A stretch of DNA of 64,000 nt from Bifidobacterium angulatum DSM 20098 = JCM 7096 (GCF_001025155.1 NZ_AP012322.1:1116001-1180000); one strand, 5' to 3'; shown: positions 17,231 to 26,330, counted from the stretch's first letter. Program-made: numbers and translations. The notes: generated from the sequence alone by a model not told the origin.

Positions 17231-17261
17231 ACGGTAGAACTTCGAGTCGACTTGAAGTCAA
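17231..17261 (-). promoter_or_regulatory. MerR-type promoter of the DXS-like gene
   Basis: On the minus strand, -35 TTGACT (17256-17261) and -10 TACCGT (17231-17236) are separated by 19 bp. The spacer contains ACTTCAAGT-CG-ACTCGAAGT (17239-17258), an inverted repeat with one mismatch. Half-sites match those at 11355-11372, with a two-base wider centre. A leader of about 75 bases would precede the ATG. Confidence 0.55.
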
Positions 17262-17688
17262 ACGGCATGTTCGCCCGTAGCGAACTGTGCGGCCGCTTAT
17301 GCGTCGGCTGGTTTCGTGACGGGCCGCTTGGATGGACGGTAGTAGAGCGGTGCGCCGCCGATGAACAGGTTGAGTCTGGTGACGGGCGCATTGATGTCGG
17401 CCCGCACATGCCATTGCCTTCATGCAGGGATTGCGGCGATCCGTTCGCCTGTTTCAGGAATGGCGACGCGAGGAGCTACTTCAATACGCGAATATCCATC
17501 ATCCACTCCCCTGCATCCACTCCCCTGACTTGAGTCCATATCGTTCCTCCAATCAGCCTAGGCGACCAGTGGACTATACGGACTGCGATGCTGTTCGCTT
17601 TTCCCACGGAATCGTTACGTTCTCGCCGGGAAACACGACAACGCATGCGACATGCGGATTATCGCAGCATCGGGTGCGGTCATGGGGC
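17262..17688. other. Intergenic region between the DXS-like gene and zwf
   Basis: About 430 bp with no supportable gene. It contains a duplicated CATCCACTCCCCTG at about 17501-17529 and otherwise only the zwf upstream sequence. Confidence 0.45.
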
Positions 17689-17701
17689 TAGTATGTGTCG
17701 C

Positions 17702-19261
17702 ATGACTCAAACCGTTTCAACCGCATTCGACACGGACTCGTGGTCGAACCCGCTGCGCGACCCTCGCGATCTGCGTCTGCCGCGCATCGCAGGCCCATGC
17801 AGCATCGTGATCTTCGGCGTGACCGGCGATCTGTCCCGCAAGAAGCTGCTTCCCGCAATCTATGATCTGGCCAACCGCGGCCTGCTGCCGCCGAGCTTCG
17901 GTCTGACGGGGTTCGCACGCCGTGACTGGACCGAAGACCATTTCAAGGATTTCGTCAAGGAGAACGTGCAGGCGCACTGCCGCACGCCGTTCAAGGAATC
18001 GACCTGGAAGCAGCTTGCCTCGGGCATCCGCTTCGTGCAGGGCACCTTCGACGACCCGCAGGCATTCGAACGCCTGTCCGACACCGTGGCCGAGCTTGAC
18101 CGCGACCGCGGTACGCGCGGCAATCACGCGTTCTACATGTCCGTGCCGCCGCGCGCCTTCCCGCAGGTCTCCCGTCAGCTGGCCGACTGCGGCCTAGCGA
18201 AATCCTCACAGGGCGCATGGCGCCGTGTCATCATCGAAAAGCCGTTCGGCCACGACCTGGCCAGCGCCAAGGAGCTCGACCGCGTGGTCTCCGAAGTGTT
18301 CGACCCGTCGAGCGTGTTCCGCATCGACCATTATCTGGGCAAGGAGACCGTGCAGAACATCCTGGCGTTGCGTTTCGCCAATGCCATGTACGAGCCGATC
18401 TGGAACAACAACTACGTCGACCATGTGCAGATCACGCATGCCGAGGACATCGGCGTGGCGGGACGTGCCGGCTACTACGACGGCATCGGCGCCGCGCGAG
18501 ACATCATCCAGAACCATCTGCTGCAGCTCATGGCATTGACCGCCATGGAGGAGCCCGTCTCCTTCTCCGCCGCCGACCTGACCGCCGAGAAGACCAAGGT
18601 GCTTTCCGCCGTCCGCCTGCCCAAGGATCTGGCTGCGCACACCGCGCGAGGCCAGTACGCCGCCGGCTGGCAGGGTTCGCACGAGGTGGTCGGCTATCTG
18701 GACGAGAAGGGCATCGACCCCGAGTCCACCACCGAGACCTATGCCGCGATTCGCCTGGACGTCGACACCCGCCGCTGGGCCGGCGTGCCGTTCTATCTGC
18801 GTACCGGCAAACGCCTGGGCAAGCGCGTCACGGAAATCGCCGTGGTGTTCAAACGCGCCCCGCACCTGCCGTTCGAATCGACCGCCACCAAGGAGCTCGG
18901 CAAGAACGCCATCGTGATCCGCGTGCAGCCCGACGAGGGCGTGACCATGCGTTTCGGCGCGAAGGTGCCGGGCGGCACGTCGATGGAGGTGCGCGATGTG
19001 TCGATGGACTTCGGCTACGGCCGTTCGTTCACCGAATCCTCGCCCGAGGCCTACGAACGTCTGATCCTCGATGTGCTGCTGGGCGACCCGCCGCTGTTCC
19101 CCACCACAGAGGAGGTCAACCTCTCGTGGAAGATCCTCGACCCGATCGAGGAGTTCTGGTCCACGCTCGGCCAGCCGCAACCATACCGTTCCGGCACGTG
19201 GGGCCCCGAGGAGGCCGTTGAAATGCTCGCCCGCGATGGACACCGTTGGAGGATGCCGTGA
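17702..19261 (+). CDS. zwf: Glucose-6-phosphate 1-dehydrogenase
   Basis: First enzyme of the oxidative pentose phosphate branch: oxidises glucose-6-P to 6-phosphogluconolactone with NADP. It has 519 residues. The coenzyme-binding motif GVTGDLSRKKLLPA lies at about residues 38-52 and the active-site motif RIDHYLGKE around residue 206. I use the ATG at 17702. TAGTAT lies 7 bases before it at a -10-like distance and no Shine-Dalgarno sequence is seen, so a leaderless message is plausible; the upstream ATG at 17693 is the alternative. The stop overlaps the GTG of opcA. In bifidobacteria this branch supplies NADPH and pentoses rather than the main energy flux. Confidence 0.96.
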   Translation: MTQTVSTAFDTDSWSNPLRDPRDLRLPRIAGPCSIVIFGVTGDLSRKKLLPAIYDLANRGLLPPSFGLTGFARRDWTEDHFKDFVKENVQAHCRTPFKESTWKQLASGIRFVQGTFDDPQAFERLSDTVAELDRDRGTRGNHAFYMSVPPRAFPQVSRQLADCGLAKSSQGAWRRVIIEKPFGHDLASAKELDRVVSEVFDPSSVFRIDHYLGKETVQNILALRFANAMYEPIWNNNYVDHVQITHAEDIGVAGRAGYYDGIGAARDIIQNHLLQLMALTAMEEPVSFSAADLTAEKTKVLSAVRLPKDLAAHTARGQYAAGWQGSHEVVGYLDEKGIDPESTTETYAAIRLDVDTRRWAGVPFYLRTGKRLGKRVTEIAVVFKRAPHLPFESTATKELGKNAIVIRVQPDEGVTMRFGAKVPGGTSMEVRDVSMDFGYGRSFTESSPEAYERLILDVLLGDPPLFPTTEEVNLSWKILDPIEEFWSTLGQPQPYRSGTWGPEEAVEMLARDGHRWRMP

Positions 19262-20205
19262 TCATTACCTTGCAAGACACCGAGACGCGTGAGATCTCGG
19301 CGAAAATCGACGAACTGCACGAGGAGCGCGGCGAGGCGGCATTGGGCCGTGTGCTCACCCTGCTCATCTCCACCAATGAGTCCGATCTCGAGCATGATCT
19401 CGAGGTAGCCAACAATGCGAGCCGCGAGCACCCCTGCCGTGTGATCGCGGTCGCGCCAAGCAGCCGCAAGATCACGCCTGAAGAGGAGCATCCCACCTTC
19501 CTCGACGCCGAGATCCGTTTTGGCTCCGACGCCGGCGCGGGAGAGATCATCGTGCTGCGCCCACGCGGCGGGCTGGTTCGCCATGCCGACACCCTGGTGA
19601 TCCCGTTGCTCGTACCCGACGCGCCGGTGGTGGCGTGGTGGCCGAACGAAGCGCCGGCGAACCTGTCGAAGGATCTGCTCGGATCCATGGCCAGCAGCCG
19701 CATCACCGACGCGATGCATTCCTCGAACCCGCAGCGCACGATGGACGATCTGCGCCGCAACCGCTCCGCCAAAGACGTGGACATGTCGTGGACGCGTCTG
19801 ACCATATGGCGCGCGATGATCGCCTCGATGCTCGACCAGCCGCCGCACCTGCCGGTGAGCAATGTGCGCGTGACCGGGCAGAAGGACTACCTGCCGTTGG
19901 ATCTGCTGGCCGCATGGCTGCGCCTGCGGCTGAACGTGCCGGTGATGATCGAGGAGGATCCGAACGCCACCGCCGTCACCGGCGTGTACCTGACGCGCGG
20001 CGACGGCGTGCTGAGCCTGGAACGCCCCTCCACGGACGACGGGTTCGCCGTGATCAGCGTGCCCGGCCAGTCGCCGCAGACCATCAGCGTACCCGCGCGA
20101 ACGCTTGAGGAATGCCTGAGCGAGGAGCTTGGGCGCCTCTACCCCGACGAGATCTACAGCGAGGTCGTCTCGCAAGGCTTGGAGCTCGTCAAGCCCAAGC
20201 GGTAG
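19258..20205 (+). CDS. opcA: Glucose-6-phosphate dehydrogenase assembly protein OpcA
   Basis: 315-residue protein of the OpcA family, found in actinobacteria behind zwf, where it is needed for assembly or redox regulation of the dehydrogenase. No catalytic motif is expected. The family-typical WWPNEAPANLSKDLLGSMASSR stretch is around residues 125-150. The start is a GTG at 19258 in a GTGA overlap with the zwf stop, with GGAGG five bases upstream; the in-frame TTG at 19246 is less likely. Strict coupling to zwf fits a one-to-one role. Confidence 0.93.
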   Translation: MIITLQDTETREISAKIDELHEERGEAALGRVLTLLISTNESDLEHDLEVANNASREHPCRVIAVAPSSRKITPEEEHPTFLDAEIRFGSDAGAGEIIVLRPRGGLVRHADTLVIPLLVPDAPVVAWWPNEAPANLSKDLLGSMASSRITDAMHSSNPQRTMDDLRRNRSAKDVDMSWTRLTIWRAMIASMLDQPPHLPVSNVRVTGQKDYLPLDLLAAWLRLRLNVPVMIEEDPNATAVTGVYLTRGDGVLSLERPSTDDGFAVISVPGQSPQTISVPARTLEECLSEELGRLYPDEIYSEVVSQGLELVKPKR

Positions 20206-20261
20206 TCGGCGTGCCAAAGCCGATACCGCTTGTATCAAGAACGTCTATCAAAGGAACAAAC

Positions 20262-21053
20262 GTGACAGAACGCAAGACCATCGTCTATCCGAACCCGCAG
20301 GTGCTGGCCGAGGCCGTGGCCGCACGCACGCTGCTGACCATCATCGACCTGCTGGCCGAACCGGGGCGGACCCGCGTGGATATCGCCGTGACGGGCGGCA
20401 CCGACGGCAACCGTGTATTCGCCGCGACGAATGCCAGTCCGTTGAACGATGCCGTGGACTGGAGCCGCGTGCACGTGTGGTGGGGCGACGAACGCTTCGT
20501 GGCGGCCGATGACGACGACCGCAATGCGAAGCAGGCTCGCGAAGCCTGGTACGGTGCGCTTGTGGAAGATGGACGCATGCCTGCCGGGAACGTCCATGCG
20601 ATGCCTGCCGACACCCGTAGCGCCACCGAGATTGCGGCGGCCTCCCCCGAACAGACCGATGCGGTGCTGGCCGAAGCCGCCGCCGAATACCAGCGTGAGC
20701 TGACTGCGCAGCTGGGAGAAAATCCGGCATTGGATATCGCAATGTTCGGCATGGGACCGGACGCGCATTTCGCATCCTTGTTCCCCGACCATGGCGAATC
20801 CGAGATCGCCGACCCCCACGTACTGGTGGCGGGCGTGCGCGATTCGCCGAAGCCGCCGCCGCTGCGACTGACGCTGACCGTGCCGATGATCGCCCGTTCG
20901 AAGCACACGTGGGTGTTCACCTCCGAAGAGCGCAAGGCGGGCGCGGTCAAGGCCGCCTTCGCCCAGCGGAACAACCCGCACGCCCCAAGCTCCTACGCCG
21001 ACGGCGAGGAACTGCTTTGGCTCATCGACAGTGGCGCCGCCTCCGAACTGTAA
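20262..21053 (+). CDS. pgl: 6-phosphogluconolactonase
   Basis: 263-residue cytoplasmic esterase of the SOL/DevB type that hydrolyses 6-phosphogluconolactone, the product of Zwf. Visible motifs are VTGGTDGNRVF near the N-terminus, VWWGDERFV with DDDRN behind it, and MFGMGPDAHFASLFP. The start is GTG at 20262 after AAGGAA; longer open frame upstream overlaps opcA and has no family match. It completes a zwf-opcA-pgl operon, with gnd for the next step 12 kb further on and pointing toward it. Confidence 0.95.
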   Translation: MTERKTIVYPNPQVLAEAVAARTLLTIIDLLAEPGRTRVDIAVTGGTDGNRVFAATNASPLNDAVDWSRVHVWWGDERFVAADDDDRNAKQAREAWYGALVEDGRMPAGNVHAMPADTRSATEIAAASPEQTDAVLAEAAAEYQRELTAQLGENPALDIAMFGMGPDAHFASLFPDHGESEIADPHVLVAGVRDSPKPPPLRLTLTVPMIARSKHTWVFTSEERKAGAVKAAFAQRNNPHAPSSYADGEELLWLIDSGAASEL

Positions 21054-21086
21054 TTCTCTAAACAGTTTCCAGCGGCGGAAATCGAC

Positions 21087-21418
21087 TCTGATGGGAAAGC
21101 CCCGCAATGCACTGAACTGCGCCCCGTTTGTTGGACGTTGTTAATTAGGATACAGCCCTAGACCGCGAGGGACATGCTCCGGAACTCCTCCGGGGCGTGT
21201 CCCTCGAGTCGTATCTGGCGCCGTCTGGCGAGCGTGTCCTTGCCGGCTCCGGCCTTGATGAGTTCCAGCGCCTCGCGCCGGAACCCGTCGTCGTAACGTC
21301 TCCTTCGATCCTCACGCATACGAAAGAACCGCACCTCCGATCATCGAATCTGAATTTCTTTCAGTCCAACAATCGGGGTGGCGGTTCACACCACGCATTG
21401 CGGGGCTTTCCCATCAGA
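21087..21418. mobile_element. Small IS3-derived element with 24-bp inverted ends (MITE-like)
   Basis: A perfect 24-bp inverted repeat bounds 332 bp. Its inner part starts TGATGGGAAAGCCCCGCAAT at 21089 and its mirror ends at 21416, giving the TG...CA ends typical of IS3 elements. The interior carries only a shortened orfA-like frame (21158-21319, minus strand). There is no convincing target-site duplication. It therefore looks like a non-autonomous or dead derivative. It sits between pgl and the arabinoside island and may mark that island's insertion boundary. Confidence 0.7.
21158..21319 (-). pseudogene. Truncated IS3-family OrfA (helix-turn-helix) remnant
   Basis: 53-codon frame whose first 35 residues read as an IS3-type OrfA N-terminus (RRRRYDDGFRREALELIKAG, then GKDTLARR). 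The expected helix-turn-helix core and C-terminal part have been lost, and the frame ends EEFRSMSLAV. No orfB is present. It is enclosed by the 24-bp inverted repeats. Confidence 0.6.
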
Positions 21419-21467
21419 ACGTCACACAGACGGATGATCGTTTCCGTTGCATCCTCTGGCTTGCATC

Positions 21468-21501
21468 AGGCGGATTTGGTTCCGCAAACTGCCATCCGCC
21501 T
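21468..21501 (-). terminator. Possible hairpin at the GH51 stop codon
   Basis: AGGCGGAT / ATCCGCCT stem of 8 bp whose one arm contains the GH51 stop codon; no clear T run follows. A weak candidate terminator for the minus-strand operon. Confidence 0.35.
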
Positions 21502-23869
21502 AGTCGCCGATGACGATGGTGGAGAACGACCAGGCCGGCGCAGCATAGACTCCACCGGTTAGATCCACCACGGTTTTGACTGGGCTGGTGGGCGATTCCT
21601 CGCCGGCCCGACCGGCATACGGGTCTTCGCCCGTCAGAATGGTGGCTGTCGCACCCGCCGCGGACTCCGAGGAGACGTCCAATGCGGCAAGAATCCGGCT
21701 GATATCCACTTCGGCCGGTTCAGCCATGGCATTGACCACACGCACATAGGTCTCCCCTCGTTCGCCGCTACGCGATACGGTGATGGTGCGTCTTGGCTCG
21801 TCTTTGGTCTCCGTTCCTTCGGCGACAAGCGTTCCATCGATGTACAGCTTCATGGACTGTCCACGATCCGCTATCTCGACGTGCATACGCCATGTAGTGC
21901 CCGGCTGCACGTCGTTCATGGACCATTCGGTGCCGCCGAGCGCGTAAGCGGTGCCATCACGTACCACTTTCACTTCATGGCCGCGCCCCAGGGAAGTGAC
22001 ATTATGGTTCTTCCCGTCGATGTCCCCGCTGACGAACTGTATGCCCCACTTACCTTCGTAATACACCACCGTCGCATCGATGCAGTACGAATCGGCATGC
22101 AGATCGACGGGCAAGTCCATGGTGCTGCCCCGGTACTGCACATCGCCGAGTTCGACCCGCGCCCCAGACGCGGTGGTGACGACGAGATCATTCAAATCGG
22201 CTCTTGCACCGCCCTCGACGCGTAGCCTGATGCCGTCCGGCAGGTTGCGGCGGAACGTGGTCGCCCCTTCCACACCGACTGGCCACGCGGTGTCTGCGGT
22301 GGTAGCGGCGTACATCTGCTGCACCCAGTAGCTATACGGCAGATAGGTGCGTTCGTTGTCGAAGTAGATGAGATCCGGATCCCAGCTGTGATGACCGTTT
22401 TTTGCGAACAACGGGGCATAGGAGGCCATGGCCACCACGTCGCCGTTGAGTTCCATACGGCCCATGAAGGCCGCTTCGGACAGGCCGTTGATGAGCTGCG
22501 TATCCCAAGAGCCGTATTCGCCGAGATAGACCTTCGGCCCCTTTCTCTCGATATGGTCGTAGTGGTCGAGATTGTGGAACCACCAGCTGGACGACTGGTA
22601 GGAATGCTCGTCCACAATCGGGATGCCGGCTTCACGCGCATACCGCCAGCCTGCTTCATAATCCGGGCCGCTGGGCGCCGTGCCGACGGTGCCGACGACG
22701 ACGATGTCGGGATAGGCGGCTTTGACCGCATCGAAGATCTGCTGGAAACGGTTCTTGAACACATCATCGATGAGGTCCTCATTGCCGATGCCCAGGTATT
22801 CGAGTGCGAATGGCTCCGGATGACCCATGGCGGCTCGTTTGGCACCCCATTCGGTGGTTTCGGCGTCTCCGTTGCAGAATTCGATGAGATGCAGTACCTC
22901 ATCGATGTAGGCGGGCATATCCTCCTGGGCGACTGGCACCGGCCCCTGGCTGGTGTTCTGGCAGCTTACCGCGGCGGGCAGCACCGGCAACGGCTTGGCA
23001 CCAATGGTCTCGCACAGGCACAGGTATTCGTAGTAGCCGATGCGGAACGACTGATGGTAGCCCCACAAGTTGAAGTTGTGCGGTCGATGCTCCACCGGCC
23101 CGATGGTGCGATCCCAGTGGTACATGTTATCCATGCCGAGACCGTGGGTGATGCAGCCGCCCGGGAAGCGCATGAACCTCGGGTGCAGATCGGCAAGGGC
23201 CTTCACCAGGTCAGGACGGAAGTGCTTGAGCCCCCGGTACGTGGTGCGCGGCTCAAGGGTGACGAAATCGAGATCCACAACGCCTTCGGCCCCGAAGCTC
23301 AGTCGCAGAGCACCCTGTCTGGCCACCACCGAACCGGGTTCCGCCCCCGTGCCGTCGCTGTTCGCCGGCACGGTCAGCGACGCTTCGCATTTCGTCCATG
23401 CCGCATGTTCAATGTCGATGGTGGTTTCGGCGATGCTGTCGCCGTCATCGTTGCGCAGCGATACGGTCAACGGCACCGCCACACCGGACTGCAGGCGCAG
23501 CCAGGCGGAGAAATCATAGGTCTCCCCCGCTCGGAACACCATGCCGTCCCAGCCGGTGTTGTCCAACGCAGCCGGGGCGTGTTCGATCTCGATGCTCGCA
23601 TAATGCGGGTTTTCGATCGCCACCGGATCGCCGTCACGCACGCAGAAAGCCGCAAACGATCCCTCCGGCACGATCTTGCGCCAGAAGCTGTAGCTGCTCC
23701 AATCCACATTGTCAGCACGGCAGTATTCGAAGGCTCCGTTCTGCACGAGATCGGCGTTGAGACCACCGTCGCCGGAATAGCTGATGTCTTCGAAGAAGAT
23801 GCCCCACAGGTCGGTGCTGATGTTGCGTACGCCCGCCTTATCGAGCGTTGCAATGAGTTTGTCAGTCAT
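21500..23869 (-). CDS. GH51 alpha-L-arabinofuranosidase
   Basis: 789-residue intracellular enzyme (no signal peptide) that releases arabinofuranose from arabino-oligosaccharides. An N-terminal strand-rich region (to about 240, with a carbohydrate-binding-like segment around 60-240) precedes the (beta/alpha)8 domain with FMRFPGGCITHG, the acid/base Glu364 in LGIGNED and the nucleophile Glu451 in YLGEYGSWD. An all-beta C-terminal domain follows. The start ATG 23869 has AAAGGA upstream; the 42-codon extension to 23995 runs into the spacer before the neighbouring gene. It is the last gene of the arabinoside island and shares a unit with the small membrane protein 58 bp upstream. Confidence 0.93.
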   Translation of the reverse strand: MTDKLIATLDKAGVRNISTDLWGIFFEDISYSGDGGLNADLVQNGAFEYCRADNVDWSSYSFWRKIVPEGSFAAFCVRDGDPVAIENPHYASIEIEHAPAALDNTGWDGMVFRAGETYDFSAWLRLQSGVAVPLTVSLRNDDGDSIAETTIDIEHAAWTKCEASLTVPANSDGTGAEPGSVVARQGALRLSFGAEGVVDLDFVTLEPRTTYRGLKHFRPDLVKALADLHPRFMRFPGGCITHGLGMDNMYHWDRTIGPVEHRPHNFNLWGYHQSFRIGYYEYLCLCETIGAKPLPVLPAAVSCQNTSQGPVPVAQEDMPAYIDEVLHLIEFCNGDAETTEWGAKRAAMGHPEPFALEYLGIGNEDLIDDVFKNRFQQIFDAVKAAYPDIVVVGTVGTAPSGPDYEAGWRYAREAGIPIVDEHSYQSSSWWFHNLDHYDHIERKGPKVYLGEYGSWDTQLINGLSEAAFMGRMELNGDVVAMASYAPLFAKNGHHSWDPDLIYFDNERTYLPYSYWVQQMYAATTADTAWPVGVEGATTFRRNLPDGIRLRVEGGARADLNDLVVTTASGARVELGDVQYRGSTMDLPVDLHADSYCIDATVVYYEGKWGIQFVSGDIDGKNHNVTSLGRGHEVKVVRDGTAYALGGTEWSMNDVQPGTTWRMHVEIADRGQSMKLYIDGTLVAEGTETKDEPRRTITVSRSGERGETYVRVVNAMAEPAEVDISRILAALDVSSESAAGATATILTGEDPYAGRAGEESPTSPVKTVVDLTGGVYAAPAWSFSTIVIGD

Positions 23870-23927
23870 GTACTGTCCTTTGCGTTTCCGTATGTTGTTT
23901 TGAATACTGTGAATAACCGTCGTGTCG

Positions 23928-24398
23928 CTATCTGCGGACCTGAATCGCTTTACGAATCGCATCCTGCTGCGCGGCAACGGCCTTGTTGCGGGCAAGATAG
24001 ATCGCCAGAGTGACGGAATACAATGCGAGTCCGATCAGATCCATGGTTCCGAGGGAGAAGACCATGACAATCACCAGCCAGATGATCACCCACCGATTGA
24101 CGGTTCCCGGAGCGAGGCAACGCATGGCCGTGATGAGACTGACGATGCCAACGATCAGCACCAGCAGAGCGTAGATATTTGTCACCGTCGAAGCGTTGTC
24201 CACCGCGGAATAGTCCGTCTGCAGCATGCCGTTGCGTTCCAGCACATCGTATGCCCGCCCCTTGAACCAGCTGCCGAACATGAACAGCGTGACAGACGCC
24301 ATGATCACGTTATAGGAGGCGGCAACGATCATCAGCACCCGTTCGGCCTTACGTGCCAACGGGGCCGGCAGGCAAGCGCCATTGCTTTGCGAATTCAT
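23928..24398 (-). CDS. Small polytopic membrane protein of unknown function
   Basis: 156 residues with about four hydrophobic helices (around 22-45, 78-100, 108-128 and 130-145) and a basic C-terminus. It loosely resembles DUF4064-type proteins, but I do not recognise it with certainty. The ATG at 24398 is preceded by GGAAAGGAACACT; 24437 is an alternative further start. It is co-oriented with GH51 behind it and separated from the ABC importer by a strong terminator, so the pair probably has its own promoter near 24430. Confidence 0.65.
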   Translation of the reverse strand: MNSQSNGACLPAPLARKAERVLMIVAASYNVIMASVTLFMFGSWFKGRAYDVLERNGMLQTDYSAVDNASTVTNIYALLVLIVGIVSLITAMRCLAPGTVNRWVIIWLVIVMVFSLGTMDLIGLALYSVTLAIYLARNKAVAAQQDAIRKAIQVRR

Positions 24399-24436
24399 AG
24401 TGTTCCTTTCCGTTTGCCGACTTGGCGATACTATCA

Positions 24437-24450
24437 TTTCAACGATGGAA
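24437..24450. promoter_or_regulatory. Degenerate copy of the arabinoside operator
   Basis: TTTCAACGATGGAA matches the TTACAACGTTGTAA operator consensus of this island at 11 of 14 positions. It lies upstream of the membrane protein-GH51 unit. If functional it would put that unit under the same LacI regulator. Confidence 0.35.
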
Positions 24451-24455
24451 AAGGG

Positions 24456-24497
24456 AAGGATTGGGACTGCTCGTTTCCGATAGCAGACCCAATCCTT
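24456..24497 (-). terminator. Strong hairpin terminator behind the ABC importer operon
   Basis: 16-base arms (AAGGATTGGGACTGCT / AGCAGACCCAATCCTT, one internal mismatch) with a 10-base loop, followed on the minus strand by CCCTTTTCC. It begins 20 bp after the last permease stop and splits the island into two transcription units. Confidence 0.8.
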
Positions 24498-24516
24498 GTG
24501 CCATATCCGAAGCGGC

Positions 24517-25410
24517 TCAGCCCTTCAGACCGGAAGTGATGTTCAGCGACTGCAGGAAGTACCGCTGCGCGAACAGGAACAGCAGGAGCGTCGGGACTAT
24601 GGCCATGCAGGTGGCCGCCATCAGGGAGCCCATCTGGTTGTACTGGCCCATCTGGTTGCTCAGCAGCTGCAGACCTGCCGTGACCGGCATCTTGTTGATG
24701 TCGTTGAACACCAAGGTCGGCCACAGGAAGTCGTTCCAGGCGCCGGTGAAGCTGAACAGGAAAATGACGATCAGGATCGGGCGAATGGCCGGCAGCATGA
24801 TGCGGGTGAAGATCTGGAAGTCGGAGGCGCCGTCGATCTCGGCCGCCTCATCCAGTTCCTTCGGGATGCCCTTCATGAAGTTGCGCACCAAGAAGATGTT
24901 CGCCACGTTGCCCAGACCCGGCACGATGCAGGCCCAGTAGGTGTTGACCCAGCCCAGGGAGGCGATGATGCGGTACTGCGGGATCATGTTGACCACGGCG
25001 GGGAACATCGAGATGAGCAGCAGGACGAAGAAAATCGTGTCACGGTATTTGAAGTTCAGTCGCGAGTAGCCGAAACCGGCGAGTGCGACGATGCACACGG
25101 ACAGCACCGCGAACACGGTCGAGATGACCAGCGAGTTGCCGAGCCAGTTCAGGACCGGGTAACTGGCGGACGCCTCGATCAGCGTCACGTAGTTGTCGAG
25201 CACCCACTTCGCCGGCAGGAAGTTGAACGCGTTGGAGGTGAATTCGGCGACCGACTTGAACGATGTCGTCACGGTGTAGATCACCGGCAGGAGCCATACG
25301 ACCGCCAGCACGATGAGCAGCACATAGACCGCGATCAGCGAAGGGCTTATTTTCTTCGTTTTGTTTTCTGGAATTACCGGACGCGAGGCTTGCATTGTTG
25401 CAGCGGACAT
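24517..25410 (-). CDS. ABC sugar importer permease, MalG type
   Basis: 297-residue inner-membrane subunit of a CUT1 carbohydrate importer with six helices. The ATPase-docking EAA loop is EAAEIDGASDFQIFTRIMLPAIRPI. The start ATG 25410 follows AGGAGGACTGACG and is two bases beyond the stop of the previous permease gene. The much longer open frame upstream overlaps that gene and is not real. No ATPase is encoded nearby; bifidobacterial CUT1 systems usually share one MsiK-type ATPase encoded elsewhere. The likely substrate is arabino-oligosaccharide, by neighbourhood. Confidence 0.93.
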   Translation of the reverse strand: MSAATMQASRPVIPENKTKKISPSLIAVYVLLIVLAVVWLLPVIYTVTTSFKSVAEFTSNAFNFLPAKWVLDNYVTLIEASASYPVLNWLGNSLVISTVFAVLSVCIVALAGFGYSRLNFKYRDTIFFVLLLISMFPAVVNMIPQYRIIASLGWVNTYWACIVPGLGNVANIFLVRNFMKGIPKELDEAAEIDGASDFQIFTRIMLPAIRPILIVIFLFSFTGAWNDFLWPTLVFNDINKMPVTAGLQLLSNQMGQYNQMGSLMAATCMAIVPTLLLFLFAQRYFLQSLNITSGLKG

Positions 25411-25412
25411 CG

Positions 25413-26330
25413 TCAGTCCTCCTTGTTCATGAAGATGAGCTGGATTGCGGCAATGGCCATCAGGATGATGCCCAACAGCAATGCCATTGCGGAAGCCATG
25501 CCTGCGGCTGCAGGACCGGCGGGGAATGCGAGGTTTCGAATATCCATCAGCAGCACCTGCGTCTGGTAGTTCGGCCCGCCGTTGGTCAGCATGACCGGCT
25601 GGCCCCACACGTTGAACGCACCGGTGGTGGTCATGATGGTGGTGTAAAACAGCGGCAGCTTGATCTCCGGCAGAGTGATGGAGAAGAAGATCCTGATAGG
25701 ACCCGCACCGTCCACCTTTGCCGCCTCGTACAGGCTTTCGTCCACACCGGACAGCGCGGAACGGTAGATGACGAGGTTGCCGCCGATGCCAGCCCACAGC
25801 ACAAGCACGAAGATGGTGATCCATGCGTATGGGTTATTGCCCAGCCAGTTGATGTCGGTGTGGAAGGTGGTGTTCAGCAGACCGAACTGGGAGTTGAAGA
25901 CCATGCGCCAGACCAGTGCGCCGGCGGCGATGGAGATCAGACCGGGGATGTAGAAGATTGCTTGGAACAGCCCGGCGCCCTTGAGTCCCTTTTTGCCGAG
26001 CGCCACGGCAAGCAGCAGCGGCACGATGATGGTCAGCGGCACGCTGATCAGCACGAAGATCAGGGTATGCCAGAGGTCACGCCAGAAGATCGAGTAGAAG
26101 TAGGTGCTGGGATCGAAGATCTTCGCGAAGTTCTGCAGCCCGACGAATTGCGGAGAGCCGACCATGTTCCAACGGGTGAATGCCAGCCCGATGCCGAAGA
26201 TAATCGGGATGATGCCGAACACCGCGAAGATGATGAAGTGCGGTGCGATGTACGGCAGAGCATGCCAGATGGAGTTTTTGCGTTTCATGGATGATGCTGC
26301 GGATCCGATCGTAGATGTTTTGCTCATCAC
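25413..26330 (-). CDS. ABC sugar importer permease, MalF type
   Basis: 305-residue partner permease with six helices and an EAA loop reading EAAKVDGAGPIRIFFSITLPEIK. It starts in a 4-bp ATGA overlap with the stop of the binding-protein gene, so translation is coupled. A basic N-terminus (MKRKNSIWHALPYIAPH) precedes helix one. With the next permease it forms the membrane channel of the arabinoside importer. Confidence 0.93.
   Translation of the reverse strand: MMSKTSTIGSAASSMKRKNSIWHALPYIAPHFIIFAVFGIIPIIFGIGLAFTRWNMVGSPQFVGLQNFAKIFDPSTYFYSIFWRDLWHTLIFVLISVPLTIIVPLLLAVALGKKGLKGAGLFQAIFYIPGLISIAAGALVWRMVFNSQFGLLNTTFHTDINWLGNNPYAWITIFVLVLWAGIGGNLVIYRSALSGVDESLYEAAKVDGAGPIRIFFSITLPEIKLPLFYTTIMTTTGAFNVWGQPVMLTNGGPNYQTQVLLMDIRNLAFPAGPAAAGMASAMALLLGIILMAIAAIQLIFMNKED

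Noticed and set aside
17147..17533. 128-codon plus-strand frame before zwf
   Set aside because: Overlaps the DXS-like promoter, has no start signal and its product resembles no family.
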